This document shows, in pieces, positions 10,656 to 20,583 of a DNA stretch of 64,000 bases. Below the pieces are notes generated by a model. That model was not told the origin of the DNA. It was given only the letters and a program-made list of their open reading frames with translations, and did not search any database. Source of the stretch: Trichomonas vaginalis G3 (taxonomy: Eukaryota; Parabasalia; Trichomonadida; Trichomonadidae). The stretch spans positions 5,775,962-5,839,961 of the forward strand of contig NC_067208.1 in the NCBI RefSeq assembly GCF_026262505.1, given 5' to 3'. Every line of letters starts with the position of its first letter. Position 1 is the stretch's first letter. Position numbers and translations under genes: made by a program.

Positions 10656-11513
10656 ATGGGCGAAGAGTCTCGTGATTGGGCCCTATCTGCAGGATTTATT
10701 GACTATTCATTCTTTTACCCAGGTTTCAATCTTGTCTGGGTTATTATCGGTTCAATTCTATTCGTAATCACAATGATTTCATATATTCCACAGCCAATTA
10801 CTTTAGTTAAAGCACGTACAAGTTATGGTTGAGCTGTCTTCAGTGTGTTAGCACAAGCAGTTTGTCTCTGGGCCCCTTCATTTAACGTTGTTTGCCTGAA
10901 ATACCAAGATTTTGTTGGTTTGTTACTCTATAACAACCAGTACACATTCGCAAGACTTATGACATTCATTTTAGTATTTGGACAGTTTTGCCTCTACCTT
11001 TCTGTCGTATTTCAACTTTGGACCTTCTTTGATAGAAAACCAAGAATGAAAAGAGATGAAGATGCAATCAAAAAGGATCAATTTATGATCCGCTTACTTC
11101 CAATTGTTGCTATCACTCTATTTACATCATGCTTATTAGTTTGGGCAGTTATTGGCTTACTTTTAGGTTTTGATTCAAATCCAATAAAAGTTATTGGCAA
11201 AGTCTCGGGTTACGTTGCTTTTGTCATTGAAATTATCCAATTCATTCCACAAACCGTGACAACAATCAAATTACGCGATCACGGTGCTCTCTCCCTTTTG
11301 ATGCTTGAGATTCAAGCACCAGTTAACCTCGCAAACGCTTTCTACATGTGGCTCGGCGCTCATGAAGATTTCACAACGTTTACTGCATCACTTGCCGATG
11401 GTATTTGGGAATTTATCATTCTTGCACTTTGTATCTACTTCAAGTCTCATCCATTACATAAGAAAGAAATCTCATCCGAATCTATGTCGGAAATTCATTC
11501 ATCTCTTATTTAA
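10656..11513 (+). pseudogene. PQ-loop repeat membrane transporter, interrupted by an in-frame TGA
   Basis: From the ATG at 10656 one frame runs to 11513 except for TGA at 10830-10832 (codon 59). The protein would be about 285 residues with around seven membrane segments and two PQ-loop motifs: YIPQPITLVKARTSYG near residues 46-58, and FIPQTVTTIKLRDHGALS near 195. This is the PQ-loop/MtN3 class, which includes cystinosin-like and vacuolar amino-acid exporters, but the substrate cannot be told. The stop falls just after the first motif, where an aliphatic residue is expected. A downstream ATG at 10845 would give 222 residues lacking the first PQ helix pair. A nonsense mutation or a single sequence error are both possible. 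Confidence 0.8.
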
Positions 11514-12028
11514 GATTGTTTCTTTGGTATATGTATTTATTTATTATAATAAACTATTGGGTTTAACACAGTTTTTTATAAATAAAATGTGAAAATTATT
11601 CCTATATTTCATGCAAAACTACAATAGTTGATCGTTTTGATTAAATATAAGATAATTCAAACAGGTTATCCCTTGAATATATAACATTATTGAAAAATTT
11701 TTCTAAGATATCAACTTATTTGTATGGTTCTTTGCATATATATAATCAGCAAAGGAAATAATTGAAAATTAAGGAAATAAATCCTTCAGAGATAAATCAA
11801 ATTATGAAAAAGATTTTTTTATTTCCTTATCATAAAATCGTTAATGAACATTTAGTACTTTTCTTTAAGATTCATTGCACTATCACCAAATCTCACCAAA
11901 TAACTATAATGAATCTTCTCTTCGAATTTCGGGCAAACAAACAAATTTTGGGATTCAATGATATAATCAATTATTACATATTGGTATGTGAAATATAATT
12001 TCAATACCAGACATTCATTTTTATTTCA
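11514..12028. other. Intergenic, no supported gene
   Basis: An open frame near 11762-11998 lacks an ATG start and has no recognisable feature. I treat the stretch as spacer between the two membrane-protein genes. Confidence 0.45.
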
Positions 12029-12601
12029 ATGAACTTTGATTATCTTGCTCAATTGACAAAGATCAAGATTTATCGATATTTGAAGAATCATGAATTATAC
12101 GTCTATAACTTACAAGCGATCTTCCTTTTCAAGCTCCCAATTCAATTCATTCTCATATTATTAATTTCGAATCTTGTTTTCGGAGTGATATATAAAATGC
12201 GTGTCGGATTTTACGCAACACTAGCAATTTTAGCAATATTTTATAAATTAATTTATTGGCTGTTTCAAAAATCACAATTTCTTTTCAATTTCTTTTTCGA
12301 TGACGAAATAATTTATGATACTGAAAAGAGTTCCGACAGGATAAGAACACCCAAAGAGATTGCTGAGTTCTGGCATCCAATTATTCAGACAATTTCTCGA
12401 ATTTCGATCGAACCTAATCAAGGATCAATATACAAACAAATACTTTTAACATTGATCTTGTTTATTATTGCTTATTTCATATCAAGTATCAAATTTTATT
12501 ACATTTTCTTCCATATTCTCTTATTCTTACCAGGAATCATCATGAATCCGTTCATTAATTCGTCATTTTCTGAAGCTTACAATAAGGTTTTTAGCCAATG
12601 A
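12029..12601 (+). CDS. Reticulon/ARL6IP1-like hairpin membrane protein (tentative)
   Basis: This 190-residue protein has two pairs of hydrophobic segments. Pair one is at about 33-55 and 58-80; pair two at about 137-155 and 157-172. They are separated by a polar loop containing FDDEIIYDTEKSSDRIRTPKEIAEFW. Two long hairpins around a hydrophilic linker are the layout of reticulon-homology and ARL6IP1-type proteins that shape tubular ER. The call rests on this topology rather than on a conserved signature, so the function is inferred. The start is the ATG at 12029. It lies downstream of the PQ-loop gene on the same strand and faces the ARM-like gene on the minus strand, with 146 bases between the two 3' ends. 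Confidence 0.5.
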   Translation: MNFDYLAQLTKIKIYRYLKNHELYVYNLQAIFLFKLPIQFILILLISNLVFGVIYKMRVGFYATLAILAIFYKLIYWLFQKSQFLFNFFFDDEIIYDTEKSSDRIRTPKEIAEFWHPIIQTISRISIEPNQGSIYKQILLTLILFIIAYFISSIKFYYIFFHILLFLPGIIMNPFINSSFSEAYNKVFSQ

Positions 12602-12747
12602 GAGTATATTAACGATTGTAAATCATTATTGTTATTTTCATAAATATTACTAATATTTTCTAATACTATTCTTTTTAAATTCACATCACCATCATATACA
12701 TTTAAATATTTCGTATAGTTATCAAACAATAAAAAATAATATTTTTT

Positions 12748-14124
12748 TTATTCCTCATTAGCAATCTGAGATACAATATTATATAAACTAACAGCCCTTT
12801 CTGATAGATCTTGCTTTTCAGAATCTCTCAAATCATCAACATAATCATGAAATTCGCCACTTAAAATGTATTCTTTAATAGGATTATATCTTTCGTCGTC
12901 TGTCATCTTATTTATTAATTCTAGTGTAATCATTACAGTTTCATAAGCTAAATCGGAATCGTTAGAATCATTTAACTCTAAAATTGCTAAAATCAATTCA
13001 GGATCAATAGAAGTTACAAATAGCTGTTGAGTACACTTTTGTATGAATACACGGAGCATGCCAATAATGGATATTTTGGCTTCAATATTCAAATTATAGA
13101 AGAAATCAACAGAAATAGTTGTAATAAACTCAGAAACTAATAAAATGTACATGTCATTTGAATCTTCAATCAAAAATTGAAGAACAAACTTCATTGTATA
13201 AAAAACAAAATTATTCGGAATATTTTGCGTCGAATTCGAATAAATATCTTTGATAACATTAAAAATATTGTTTTGAACCGAGAGAGCATGCGAATTTTGG
13301 AATGATGCAATTTTCCAAATTAATTTCATTGATAAAGGGCTCATTTGTTCATCCAATAAAGACACAGAGTCAACAAATGTAGAGATAACTGCATTATCAA
13401 CTAATATCTGCTCTGCATCTTCAGTTTTTTCAGCCAAAATGCAGAAACATTCAATAACACATTTTTTCACATCAAAATCATCGAAAACATATATGTTAAC
13501 AAGCGGGGAAATGAATTTCTGATAAAAGTTGGGTGGAATTTTCTTTTGTTGTAAAGATGTCAATAGAAATGAGGCAAAAGATGGAATATATGAAGAATTG
13601 CTAGGAAACATATCTAAATTGTCATATACACCGCAATTGATCGCTTCAGCAATATAATCCTGCGAATATTTAATAATAATTGTTAATAAATCAAAAGATA
13701 ACTGAAGAATATCAGGATCATTGATTCCTTCTATAATAACTTTGAGAATTGCAAATATATTCGTTTCCATAGCGGCATTCATAAATATTCCTTTTGTATT
13801 TAGCATGCAATTTAAAAATTGTAATGGAATTGTAATATTTACATCTTCCTGAAGAAGTGAAACTAATCTCTTTATGTGCTCAGGCTTGATAAGAAATTTC
13901 AAACCATTTCTATTTTCGGTATAAACGAGTAATTCTTCGGCAGCTTCTATTGATGTACTAGAAATAGGCGACAATAGCATTTTGAGTTGAAAATTAATAA
14001 CTTTTGCCTCATCTTCACTAAATTTTGTTGGCCGAGATACAATATTAATTGGATTTTCATGTGAAATCAGTTTTGCTGTTGACTTATATGCCGAATCCTG
14101 AGAATCCTTATAATCATCATCCAT
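12748..14124 (-). CDS. ARM/HEAT-like alpha-solenoid protein, unknown role
   Basis: The 458 residues are almost wholly alpha-helical, with leucine/isoleucine-spaced helices recurring about every 40 residues (for example around 70-110, 110-150, 215-260, 330-400), typical of armadillo or HEAT-type scaffolds. An N-terminal acidic-polar stretch (DDDYKDSQDS) precedes the folded part. There is no signal peptide, membrane segment or enzymatic motif. Trichomonad genomes hold many such divergent ARM-repeat proteins, and importin-alpha-like or adaptor roles are possible but not shown. The ATG at 14124 is followed directly by coding composition and preceded by stops. Confidence 0.7.
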   Translation of the reverse strand: MDDDYKDSQDSAYKSTAKLISHENPINIVSRPTKFSEDEAKVINFQLKMLLSPISSTSIEAAEELLVYTENRNGLKFLIKPEHIKRLVSLLQEDVNITIPLQFLNCMLNTKGIFMNAAMETNIFAILKVIIEGINDPDILQLSFDLLTIIIKYSQDYIAEAINCGVYDNLDMFPSNSSYIPSFASFLLTSLQQKKIPPNFYQKFISPLVNIYVFDDFDVKKCVIECFCILAEKTEDAEQILVDNAVISTFVDSVSLLDEQMSPLSMKLIWKIASFQNSHALSVQNNIFNVIKDIYSNSTQNIPNNFVFYTMKFVLQFLIEDSNDMYILLVSEFITTISVDFFYNLNIEAKISIIGMLRVFIQKCTQQLFVTSIDPELILAILELNDSNDSDLAYETVMITLELINKMTDDERYNPIKEYILSGEFHDYVDDLRDSEKQDLSERAVSLYNIVSQIANEE

Positions 14125-14331
14125 GATGATATCCTCAATAGAAAATTTCTATTAAAAAATGGATTTCATTTAATAACAATATAAATAACATACGGAAAAT
14201 CCAACATTTATTTATTAAACTTTTGATTTTGAAAGGACATTCAAATATATTTTGGAAATGCACTATAGCGCATTACTTTAATATTTGAAGACTTGTGCAA
14301 GCTTAGGTATAAAATAACTTTTATATACTGA

Positions 14332-15003
14332 TTGATCTTTCAAATCATCAGAGCTAGAACAGTTGAAAAGATTTCTCTTGATTTTATTCCTGGTAGAAAG
14401 GAATTCTTAGAAGATCACGGTTTCACATGGTTGAAAGTTTTTCAGCACAACTCTTCAACACACAAGTACTTCACTTCTCTTGAACAACTTAAAAACTCTA
14501 CAGACGACCAATATTTGTACTCCATACTCGGATTCATCGACTACCGATTCCATTTTGACGAATATGGTTTCCTTTTTATGTACACAATTCCTAGCTTAAA
14601 CGGCAACAACACATTTTATCAGTATTTACATCCATTTGACTCAACCACATCCAGTACTGCTTCAAGTTTAGGCTTCAAAACCGTTTCTTTAACTTGGCCC
14701 GAAGTTTTTGATGTAGGATTTCGAAAATCAAGAGATTCAGCTTCTTTTTTTGATATTTCTACTGGTTCTAATTGGTATTACCCTATTGGTGCGAAAAAGT
14801 ATCACTTTGTAAACAATACACTCCTAGTTGCATATGCAAATAATGCCGATATTCATAAAACAACAAACCAGCTGTGGATTAAGCTTAATCCATACATATT
14901 TATAATTCCTAATAAAATTTGCATTCAAAGCTGTAATTCAAAGTATTTTAACATGCACCTATTTTATATTTTCCTTATATGCATATTTATAAATAATTCA
15001 TAG
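14332..15003 (+). pseudogene. 5'-truncated fragment of an unidentified protein family
   Basis: The open frame begins directly after a TGA at 14329-14331 and has no ATG until well inside (FLFMYTIPS), yet coding-like sequence is present from the start (VEKISLDFIPGRKEFLEDHG). That suggests the true 5' end is lost. The product is aromatic- and Ser/Thr-rich with N-glycosylation sequons, reminiscent of an extracellular or lectin-like domain, but I recognise no family. The last 35 residues turn hydrophobic and may be out of frame with the original gene. A second, shorter relic of the same sequence follows at 15127-15207, so the locus probably held a tandem family. Confidence 0.5.
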
Positions 15004-15126
15004 TAAAATCCATTCTTTTCATGATGATTTTTTTATAGTAGAAACAAATGCTATTCTCGAAAAACTTCCTATACATTTAGTTCTTCTCAAATCATGAGCA
15101 AATAGTGGAAAGCGAGGAGCGGAATT

Positions 15127-15207
15127 TTTTTTATTCCTGAGATAAAGGAATTCTTAGAAGATCATTAATTCACACACAAATATTTCACATCTCTTGAACA
15201 ACCTAAA
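15127..15207 (+). pseudogene. Second relic of the preceding family
   Basis: The sequence reads TTTTATTCCTG(A)GATAAAGG, then a block encoding EFLEDH, then THKYFTSLEQ. It matches about 14378-14490 of the neighbouring fragment with an internal deletion and a stop codon. Confidence 0.65.
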
Positions 15208-15365
15208 TTTAAAGTGTGCATTATATGATATTCATTGGAAAAGAGAACGAGCAGCTTCATCCCAACAATATTTATGGATTTTTAAAGTGGATAAAAAAAC
15301 AAGTTTATAAATTTGGAAAGAGAACATACACTAATATTTATTTTATCAAACAAAACATATAAATG

Positions 15366-18300
15366 CTAATATGATAGGAGTTGTATAAATTCTTCATACC
15401 TGCCATCAACTGCTATTTTCCTTGCTTCATCTGTAAATCCGAAGAGAATCAAAAGATGACATTTGAATTTGTTATTTTTGATTTCATTTGTAATAAGTTT
15501 GTGAACAGTGTCACTATTCTTATGAGATTCGTTCATGCTCTTTAGGAAGGCAGTTATCCAATTCTCATAGACATTTTCTTTGCAAAATTGCTGCAAGAAA
15601 GAAATAAAAGCTTTTGATTTTGACAAATTATATTTCTTTGCCAAAATCGAACAAGTTTCTGTTGGATCTATTCTCAAATCAGTTGCTGCTGTTAGTGCGA
15701 ACTGTTGCTGTTTGTTTTCAATCAACAGAGCCAATGTTCTTCCAATATTTGAACCAAACATATGATGCTCATTTTTAATGGAAATTCCTTTGTCCTTGAC
15801 CAAAGCAAGGAATTTAATTTGGTAGTCAATCTTCTGATAAGATAAGACTTCTCTTGGTATTTCATTGACTGCTTTATCCAAAATTCTTTTTCGAACTTCA
15901 GTTTTAGTTTCAATTGAATACAAAATTTCGACCATTGATATTGCATCTTCGTAATCACCTGAAAGTATATCTAACTCATAAGTTAGTCTATACATATCAC
16001 GATTCCTGCTCCAGATGATTGCGTAGTTTAATGCTTCATTTGAATTTTCCAAATACTCATCGTATTTGTTCAAAAATTCAATCATTTGGTCAAATTTTCC
16101 TGTATTCAAAGAAGGAATCAAAATTCCATAAAGGAACAAATTACATTCCAATTTCTTACTGAACAATACTTTGAAACTCGATTCGAAACTTCCACAAGTT
16201 GTTGTGAAAGCCAAAGATTCAGTTAAACCAAAAGTTTCCTGCTGATAAAAAGCACATTCGCTTGTAGAAGAAGGGAAAAACGCCGGAGTTTTTGAGTCAA
16301 TATACATTTGTATTTGACTTGTAAATGATTTCGGCATATCGAAAATATTTGGATTTTTCAAGTATTCTTCATCAACAACAAAAGGAGATTTAATTGCCCA
16401 AAACAAGTTCGAAATGAACTCATTTGATTGGAGCGAGAAATTCTTTTTAAGTTCCTTTTTGATGTTAGAATTAAAGTATTCTCTTGCTAGTTCGTATTGA
16501 TGCAATTTCAACAAAAGGAAGAAATAGTTTGGTGATGAATAAAAGAACTTTCTTATGTACATCAATGATTCTTCTACATATTCTTCTTTCGACAATAAAT
16601 TGTACATTTCTTGACAGTATTTATCTGATAATTGGTTGTTGCAAAAATATGTTTTGTTGTATTTGGCAAAGAAACTAATATTTTGCAACGAATCAACTAT
16701 TTTCAAACTGTCAAGAATTGTATCAAATTCTGGTTTAATACTGTCAGAAGCAAGTTTTTGGATTCTTTTAATGAAAACTCTGAAATGAATCAAAACTAAA
16801 CAACAAAATGATTCATGTTCTAAACAATCAATTACAACATAATCACTCAATAAAGCAACAACAGGGAGAAAAGAATCTCCAAATTTGTGGCAATGAATTG
16901 AAAATGACGAAAAGTTTTCAAGTAAATCCATTAAAGAACTCAAAAGAGGAACTAATAATGGCAAACTTATATTATCTCCATAAGCTTGGATGATACTAAA
17001 CGCTTTCATAGTAATTTGCTGCACAAAAACACTAAAATCTAAGTCAAAATTACTTGCCAATCTCTCTAATTCTTGTAAGTCAGATTTTTCTGTCAAAAGT
17101 GAGATGATGTCAGAAATTGACGGTTTTGGCGGACGTTTTGTAACTGGCAAGAACAAGAACACCTTTAATATGTCGTATTCTTTGGAAATTTCTTCGTCAT
17201 TCATCAATTCAACTGAAGATTTGATGATTTCAAACCGAATTTTATATTTCATTTTTGAAATAGACGATAAAATTTTGTGATGCAAACCGTTTGACGCTTT
17301 CATGATTTCAATTATTGATTTGTTGTTGTTTATCAATTCTTCGATTTCGTTAGTTACGTATTTCACGTAGAAATCGATAGAATTACAATATTCACTTAAT
17401 TTTCTTGAAGAAGAATATTTTTGTTTTGTTATGAGATCTCTTATTCTTCTTTCAACATTAACACTGTCAACAGCGTCAATGAAAGATTGTGGAGGATCAT
17501 CCAATTGACCTAAGAACATAACAATTGTTCTTAAATTCTGGATTTCACTGTCAGTAGTGAAACAACAAACAAAATCTAACAAAACCGAAAATTTTGAAAG
17601 AGGAATGTGGTTTTTAACGTACAAAACCGCTTCTTTTAATTCCTTGATATCAGCGTTATATAAATAATCATCGAGTTCTGGTCTGTTTTCTAATATCAAG
17701 TCAACTAAGTTTGGTTTTTGTTTTGGCAAATTTTCTGAAATTTTTTTTTCAAAAAGTGACAAAACTTGTTTTGAAGGATTTTTAGGAATAATTATATCCT
17801 TATATTTGATGAGTTCTTCGCGGCTCATTGAACACAAAGCCATTGTGAAAGATGCCAAAGGAAACATCGGAGAAATCAATTTAATGATCTGTTCATTCGC
17901 TCTGTAACTAACAAACAATAAATGGAAGAAATCAATTCGATTAACTCCTGCAAATTCAATAGCTAAATCAAATTTGCCATTTTGAATCAAAAAATGTAAC
18001 GTATTTTTGACATTTATTGATTTAAAACCACCAGGAGTTGTTGCTCCGACATTGATGTAAACATTCACAAAATCTATGAACTCGTTCAGTGATTTCCTGT
18101 TGCCAATCCTTTCAAAAGAATTCGTGAGAACAAAATTTGGACTTTGGAAAATTTTGTCAAAATTTTTGGCACCTTTTATTTGTTTTGAACAAGGTTGTAT
18201 GCATTCAACTGAATTATTATTCATTCTTTCTTCGATAAGTGTTGCATATGTCTTATCTTGTATTTTCTTTAAGTTTTCTTTCAGTCCTAAACTCAATCCA

Positions 18301-19931
18301 ATTTCCAAATTGAATTTTTCCAGAGTTTTTTCTGACGAAAATTTCGGAAAAGAAACTAAGTTATTGATATAACTGTTGATTGATTCATTCAGCTCAATGA
18401 AATCAATAATATCTTGGTTATGTTGTGATATAGATCTCGCCTTGTCATATTCTTTCCTTACAAGTAAAGGATGAATCAAACTTTCCGCTGGCAAAAACAA
18501 TTGATATGTTTCTTTGAAGTCTTCAAAATATTTCGCTTTATGTAATCCTTGCTTTATATACTTCTTGCATGGATTCAATGAATACTCATTAAGAATCTCT
18601 AATATGCCAATAACTTTATCTAATGGAAAGACAAAACCGTTTTTATCGTCCTTCAGAAAAATCAAAGAAAAAATGTCAACTAAAATTGATTTGTGGATTT
18701 GAGGATCGTCAATATACATTAATGTCTCTCTGATGAATGCTTTATCGAAGTTAGTAAGTATATTATGCAAAATAAGGAAGGAAGCGAAGAAATAAAATTC
18801 AATGTCGCAATTAGGAATGCAAAAACTTTGTGCTGTCTTCAAAAACTTGACATTTGCAATTGTAAACGTGTCAATGATGGGTTTTGATATATATGGTAAT
18901 GATCTGAGTGATAAATCTTCTAATGAAATTCTTTGACCTAATAATTGTGAAAAATTGTTAGTAATAAGTAAGTCATTTTGTATATATTGTAAAAAGGCAG
19001 AGAATTTAGGAGGTGTATTAGGGATTTGCATCACTTCTGAGATTGTAGATTCTAAAAATGGACGGTTTGATATGAATTTCGGTATTTTGAGAATATATGA
19101 TGCAACTAAGTACACGGGATGTCTCGATGTATAGTCTTTTGCGGCTTGAAATTGAAAATGTTCGAGATAATTATTCAATGGTTGGAGGAAAAGGTCATCA
19201 ACGTGCTGTTTACCAGCAATAGTAATCTGTATGTTGTTGAGTATCGGATGGGATGATATAATATCTGATGCGCCGAGTAAATCTTGTACATTTCTGATTA
19301 AATTCGGATTTTGACACTCTAAAGCCGACTGCATTATAATTAGATGTGCAGGAAATAGGTTTTCCGGTATATCAACGCTGGCTTTAACGAGGGTTAGCTC
19401 TTCACTTATCAAATTAATGACAGTATAATCAAATTGTGGAAGGGAATTCATTATATCGGACGAATCGAAGCCAGAATATATATTTGGAAAATGCTTAACT
19501 AGATAGATGAAGAGATTTCGCGATTTATTATAGAGATTGCGAAGAAAAGTTAGTGTTATTTCATTTTTGTACATTGACGCTGTAATAAAATCATATAATT
19601 TGGTAAATTCTATGAATTTTTGTGTCTTGAGTTCATATAATACAATTAGTTCACTTGCAAATTTTGATTGATTTCCAAAATATTCAGATATTTTTGATGC
19701 AGCCCAATTGAAATGATCAGGTGATGGGAGCTCATGTGTGTGAACAAATTGTAATGGTTCCTTCGAATGAGCTAATTTATGACATATTGCTTTTGCTGAA
19801 ATTTTCGTGAGATTTTGTAGGAACTCTATTGCAAATAGAATCTTCCCGAAGCAGAGTTGCCTAATTGCTTCACAACTAATCGCATTTTCATTAAGAGAAA
19901 CAAAGTAATAACTTCGGGGAGATAATTCCAT
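15366..19931 (-). CDS. Large alpha-solenoid protein, possibly ZFYVE26/spastizin-like
   Basis: This 1521-residue single-exon gene codes for helix after helix throughout, without signal peptide, membrane span or zinc finger. The last 80 residues (TVHKLITNEIKNNKFKCHLL, then LFGFTDEARKIAVDGRYEEF) resemble the C-terminal TPR-like helices of ZFYVE26/SPG15, where a cargo-length solenoid pairs with spatacsin in late-endosome and lysosome reformation and links to AP-5. No FYVE domain is visible, so if homologous it is the solenoid part only. Other large coat or tethering proteins with similar helices cannot be excluded. The ATG at 19931 is the first in frame. The gene occupies 4.6 kb with no interruption, which argues for strong selection. 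Confidence 0.6.
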   Translation of the reverse strand: MELSPRSYYFVSLNENAISCEAIRQLCFGKILFAIEFLQNLTKISAKAICHKLAHSKEPLQFVHTHELPSPDHFNWAASKISEYFGNQSKFASELIVLYELKTQKFIEFTKLYDFITASMYKNEITLTFLRNLYNKSRNLFIYLVKHFPNIYSGFDSSDIMNSLPQFDYTVINLISEELTLVKASVDIPENLFPAHLIIMQSALECQNPNLIRNVQDLLGASDIISSHPILNNIQITIAGKQHVDDLFLQPLNNYLEHFQFQAAKDYTSRHPVYLVASYILKIPKFISNRPFLESTISEVMQIPNTPPKFSAFLQYIQNDLLITNNFSQLLGQRISLEDLSLRSLPYISKPIIDTFTIANVKFLKTAQSFCIPNCDIEFYFFASFLILHNILTNFDKAFIRETLMYIDDPQIHKSILVDIFSLIFLKDDKNGFVFPLDKVIGILEILNEYSLNPCKKYIKQGLHKAKYFEDFKETYQLFLPAESLIHPLLVRKEYDKARSISQHNQDIIDFIELNESINSYINNLVSFPKFSSEKTLEKFNLEIGLSLGLKENLKKIQDKTYATLIEERMNNNSVECIQPCSKQIKGAKNFDKIFQSPNFVLTNSFERIGNRKSLNEFIDFVNVYINVGATTPGGFKSINVKNTLHFLIQNGKFDLAIEFAGVNRIDFFHLLFVSYRANEQIIKLISPMFPLASFTMALCSMSREELIKYKDIIIPKNPSKQVLSLFEKKISENLPKQKPNLVDLILENRPELDDYLYNADIKELKEAVLYVKNHIPLSKFSVLLDFVCCFTTDSEIQNLRTIVMFLGQLDDPPQSFIDAVDSVNVERRIRDLITKQKYSSSRKLSEYCNSIDFYVKYVTNEIEELINNNKSIIEIMKASNGLHHKILSSISKMKYKIRFEIIKSSVELMNDEEISKEYDILKVFLFLPVTKRPPKPSISDIISLLTEKSDLQELERLASNFDLDFSVFVQQITMKAFSIIQAYGDNISLPLLVPLLSSLMDLLENFSSFSIHCHKFGDSFLPVVALLSDYVVIDCLEHESFCCLVLIHFRVFIKRIQKLASDSIKPEFDTILDSLKIVDSLQNISFFAKYNKTYFCNNQLSDKYCQEMYNLLSKEEYVEESLMYIRKFFYSSPNYFFLLLKLHQYELAREYFNSNIKKELKKNFSLQSNEFISNLFWAIKSPFVVDEEYLKNPNIFDMPKSFTSQIQMYIDSKTPAFFPSSTSECAFYQQETFGLTESLAFTTTCGSFESSFKVLFSKKLECNLFLYGILIPSLNTGKFDQMIEFLNKYDEYLENSNEALNYAIIWSRNRDMYRLTYELDILSGDYEDAISMVEILYSIETKTEVRKRILDKAVNEIPREVLSYQKIDYQIKFLALVKDKGISIKNEHHMFGSNIGRTLALLIENKQQQFALTAATDLRIDPTETCSILAKKYNLSKSKAFISFLQQFCKENVYENWITAFLKSMNESHKNSDTVHKLITNEIKNNKFKCHLLILFGFTDEARKIAVDGRYEEFIQLLSY

Positions 19932-20583
19932 ATTCTGATCAAAAAGACATAATTTTTCTCCAAATTAGTCATATATAAACAATCCAATATTAAAAACCTC
20001 GTAATATGAGGAAAGGTTTATTCCGCAAATGTTGATCTTCGCTTAGATTGGTATCGCACTGTTTAAATGCAATATGCTGTTATTAGACTTAAGGTGCATG
20101 CTGAGATATATATTGTATCGATCAGTTTTCTTGAATATGAAAATTATTTTTGGAGAATGATGGTCATCATACCAAAATATCAAGATTGAAAAATTAATGT
20201 GCGACTTTATATAGAACAGACAAAATACTTAATTGAAGGATTTTTTAGATCGCTTTGAACTCTTTGAGCATGCTTTTTTCGCAAAACACATTCTTTTGTG
20301 GATTTCTTGGCGTAGGGTTGTTAAGATTTTTGGTAGAAACTTTTCTTATTGATATTGTCTTCAAAATTAGAATCCATTTTTGCTAAGTCTGCATGCTCTA
20401 CCATCGCCATTTCATCAAATCATTGAATCAAATTGGAAAAGAGTCAGGCTTAAAAGTTGAATATGTATTTTAATATATGTAGTGAATATAGCATTATGAA
20501 TTATAACCTACTCAAAAAGAAATAAGCATATGCAAACACAACGTCTGATAAAAGACAAAAGGAGTTTTCATTCAGTTTTGAAT
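19932..20583. other. Intergenic, no gene seen
   Basis: Upstream region of the large solenoid gene (minus strand) up to the outer end of the inverted duplication. No RNA gene or repeat was recognised. Confidence 0.5.

Noticed and set aside
10830-10832. TGA read as selenocysteine in the PQ-loop gene
   Set aside because: No SECIS-like hairpin was recognised after the gene, the family has no selenoproteins that I know of, and an aliphatic residue is expected there.
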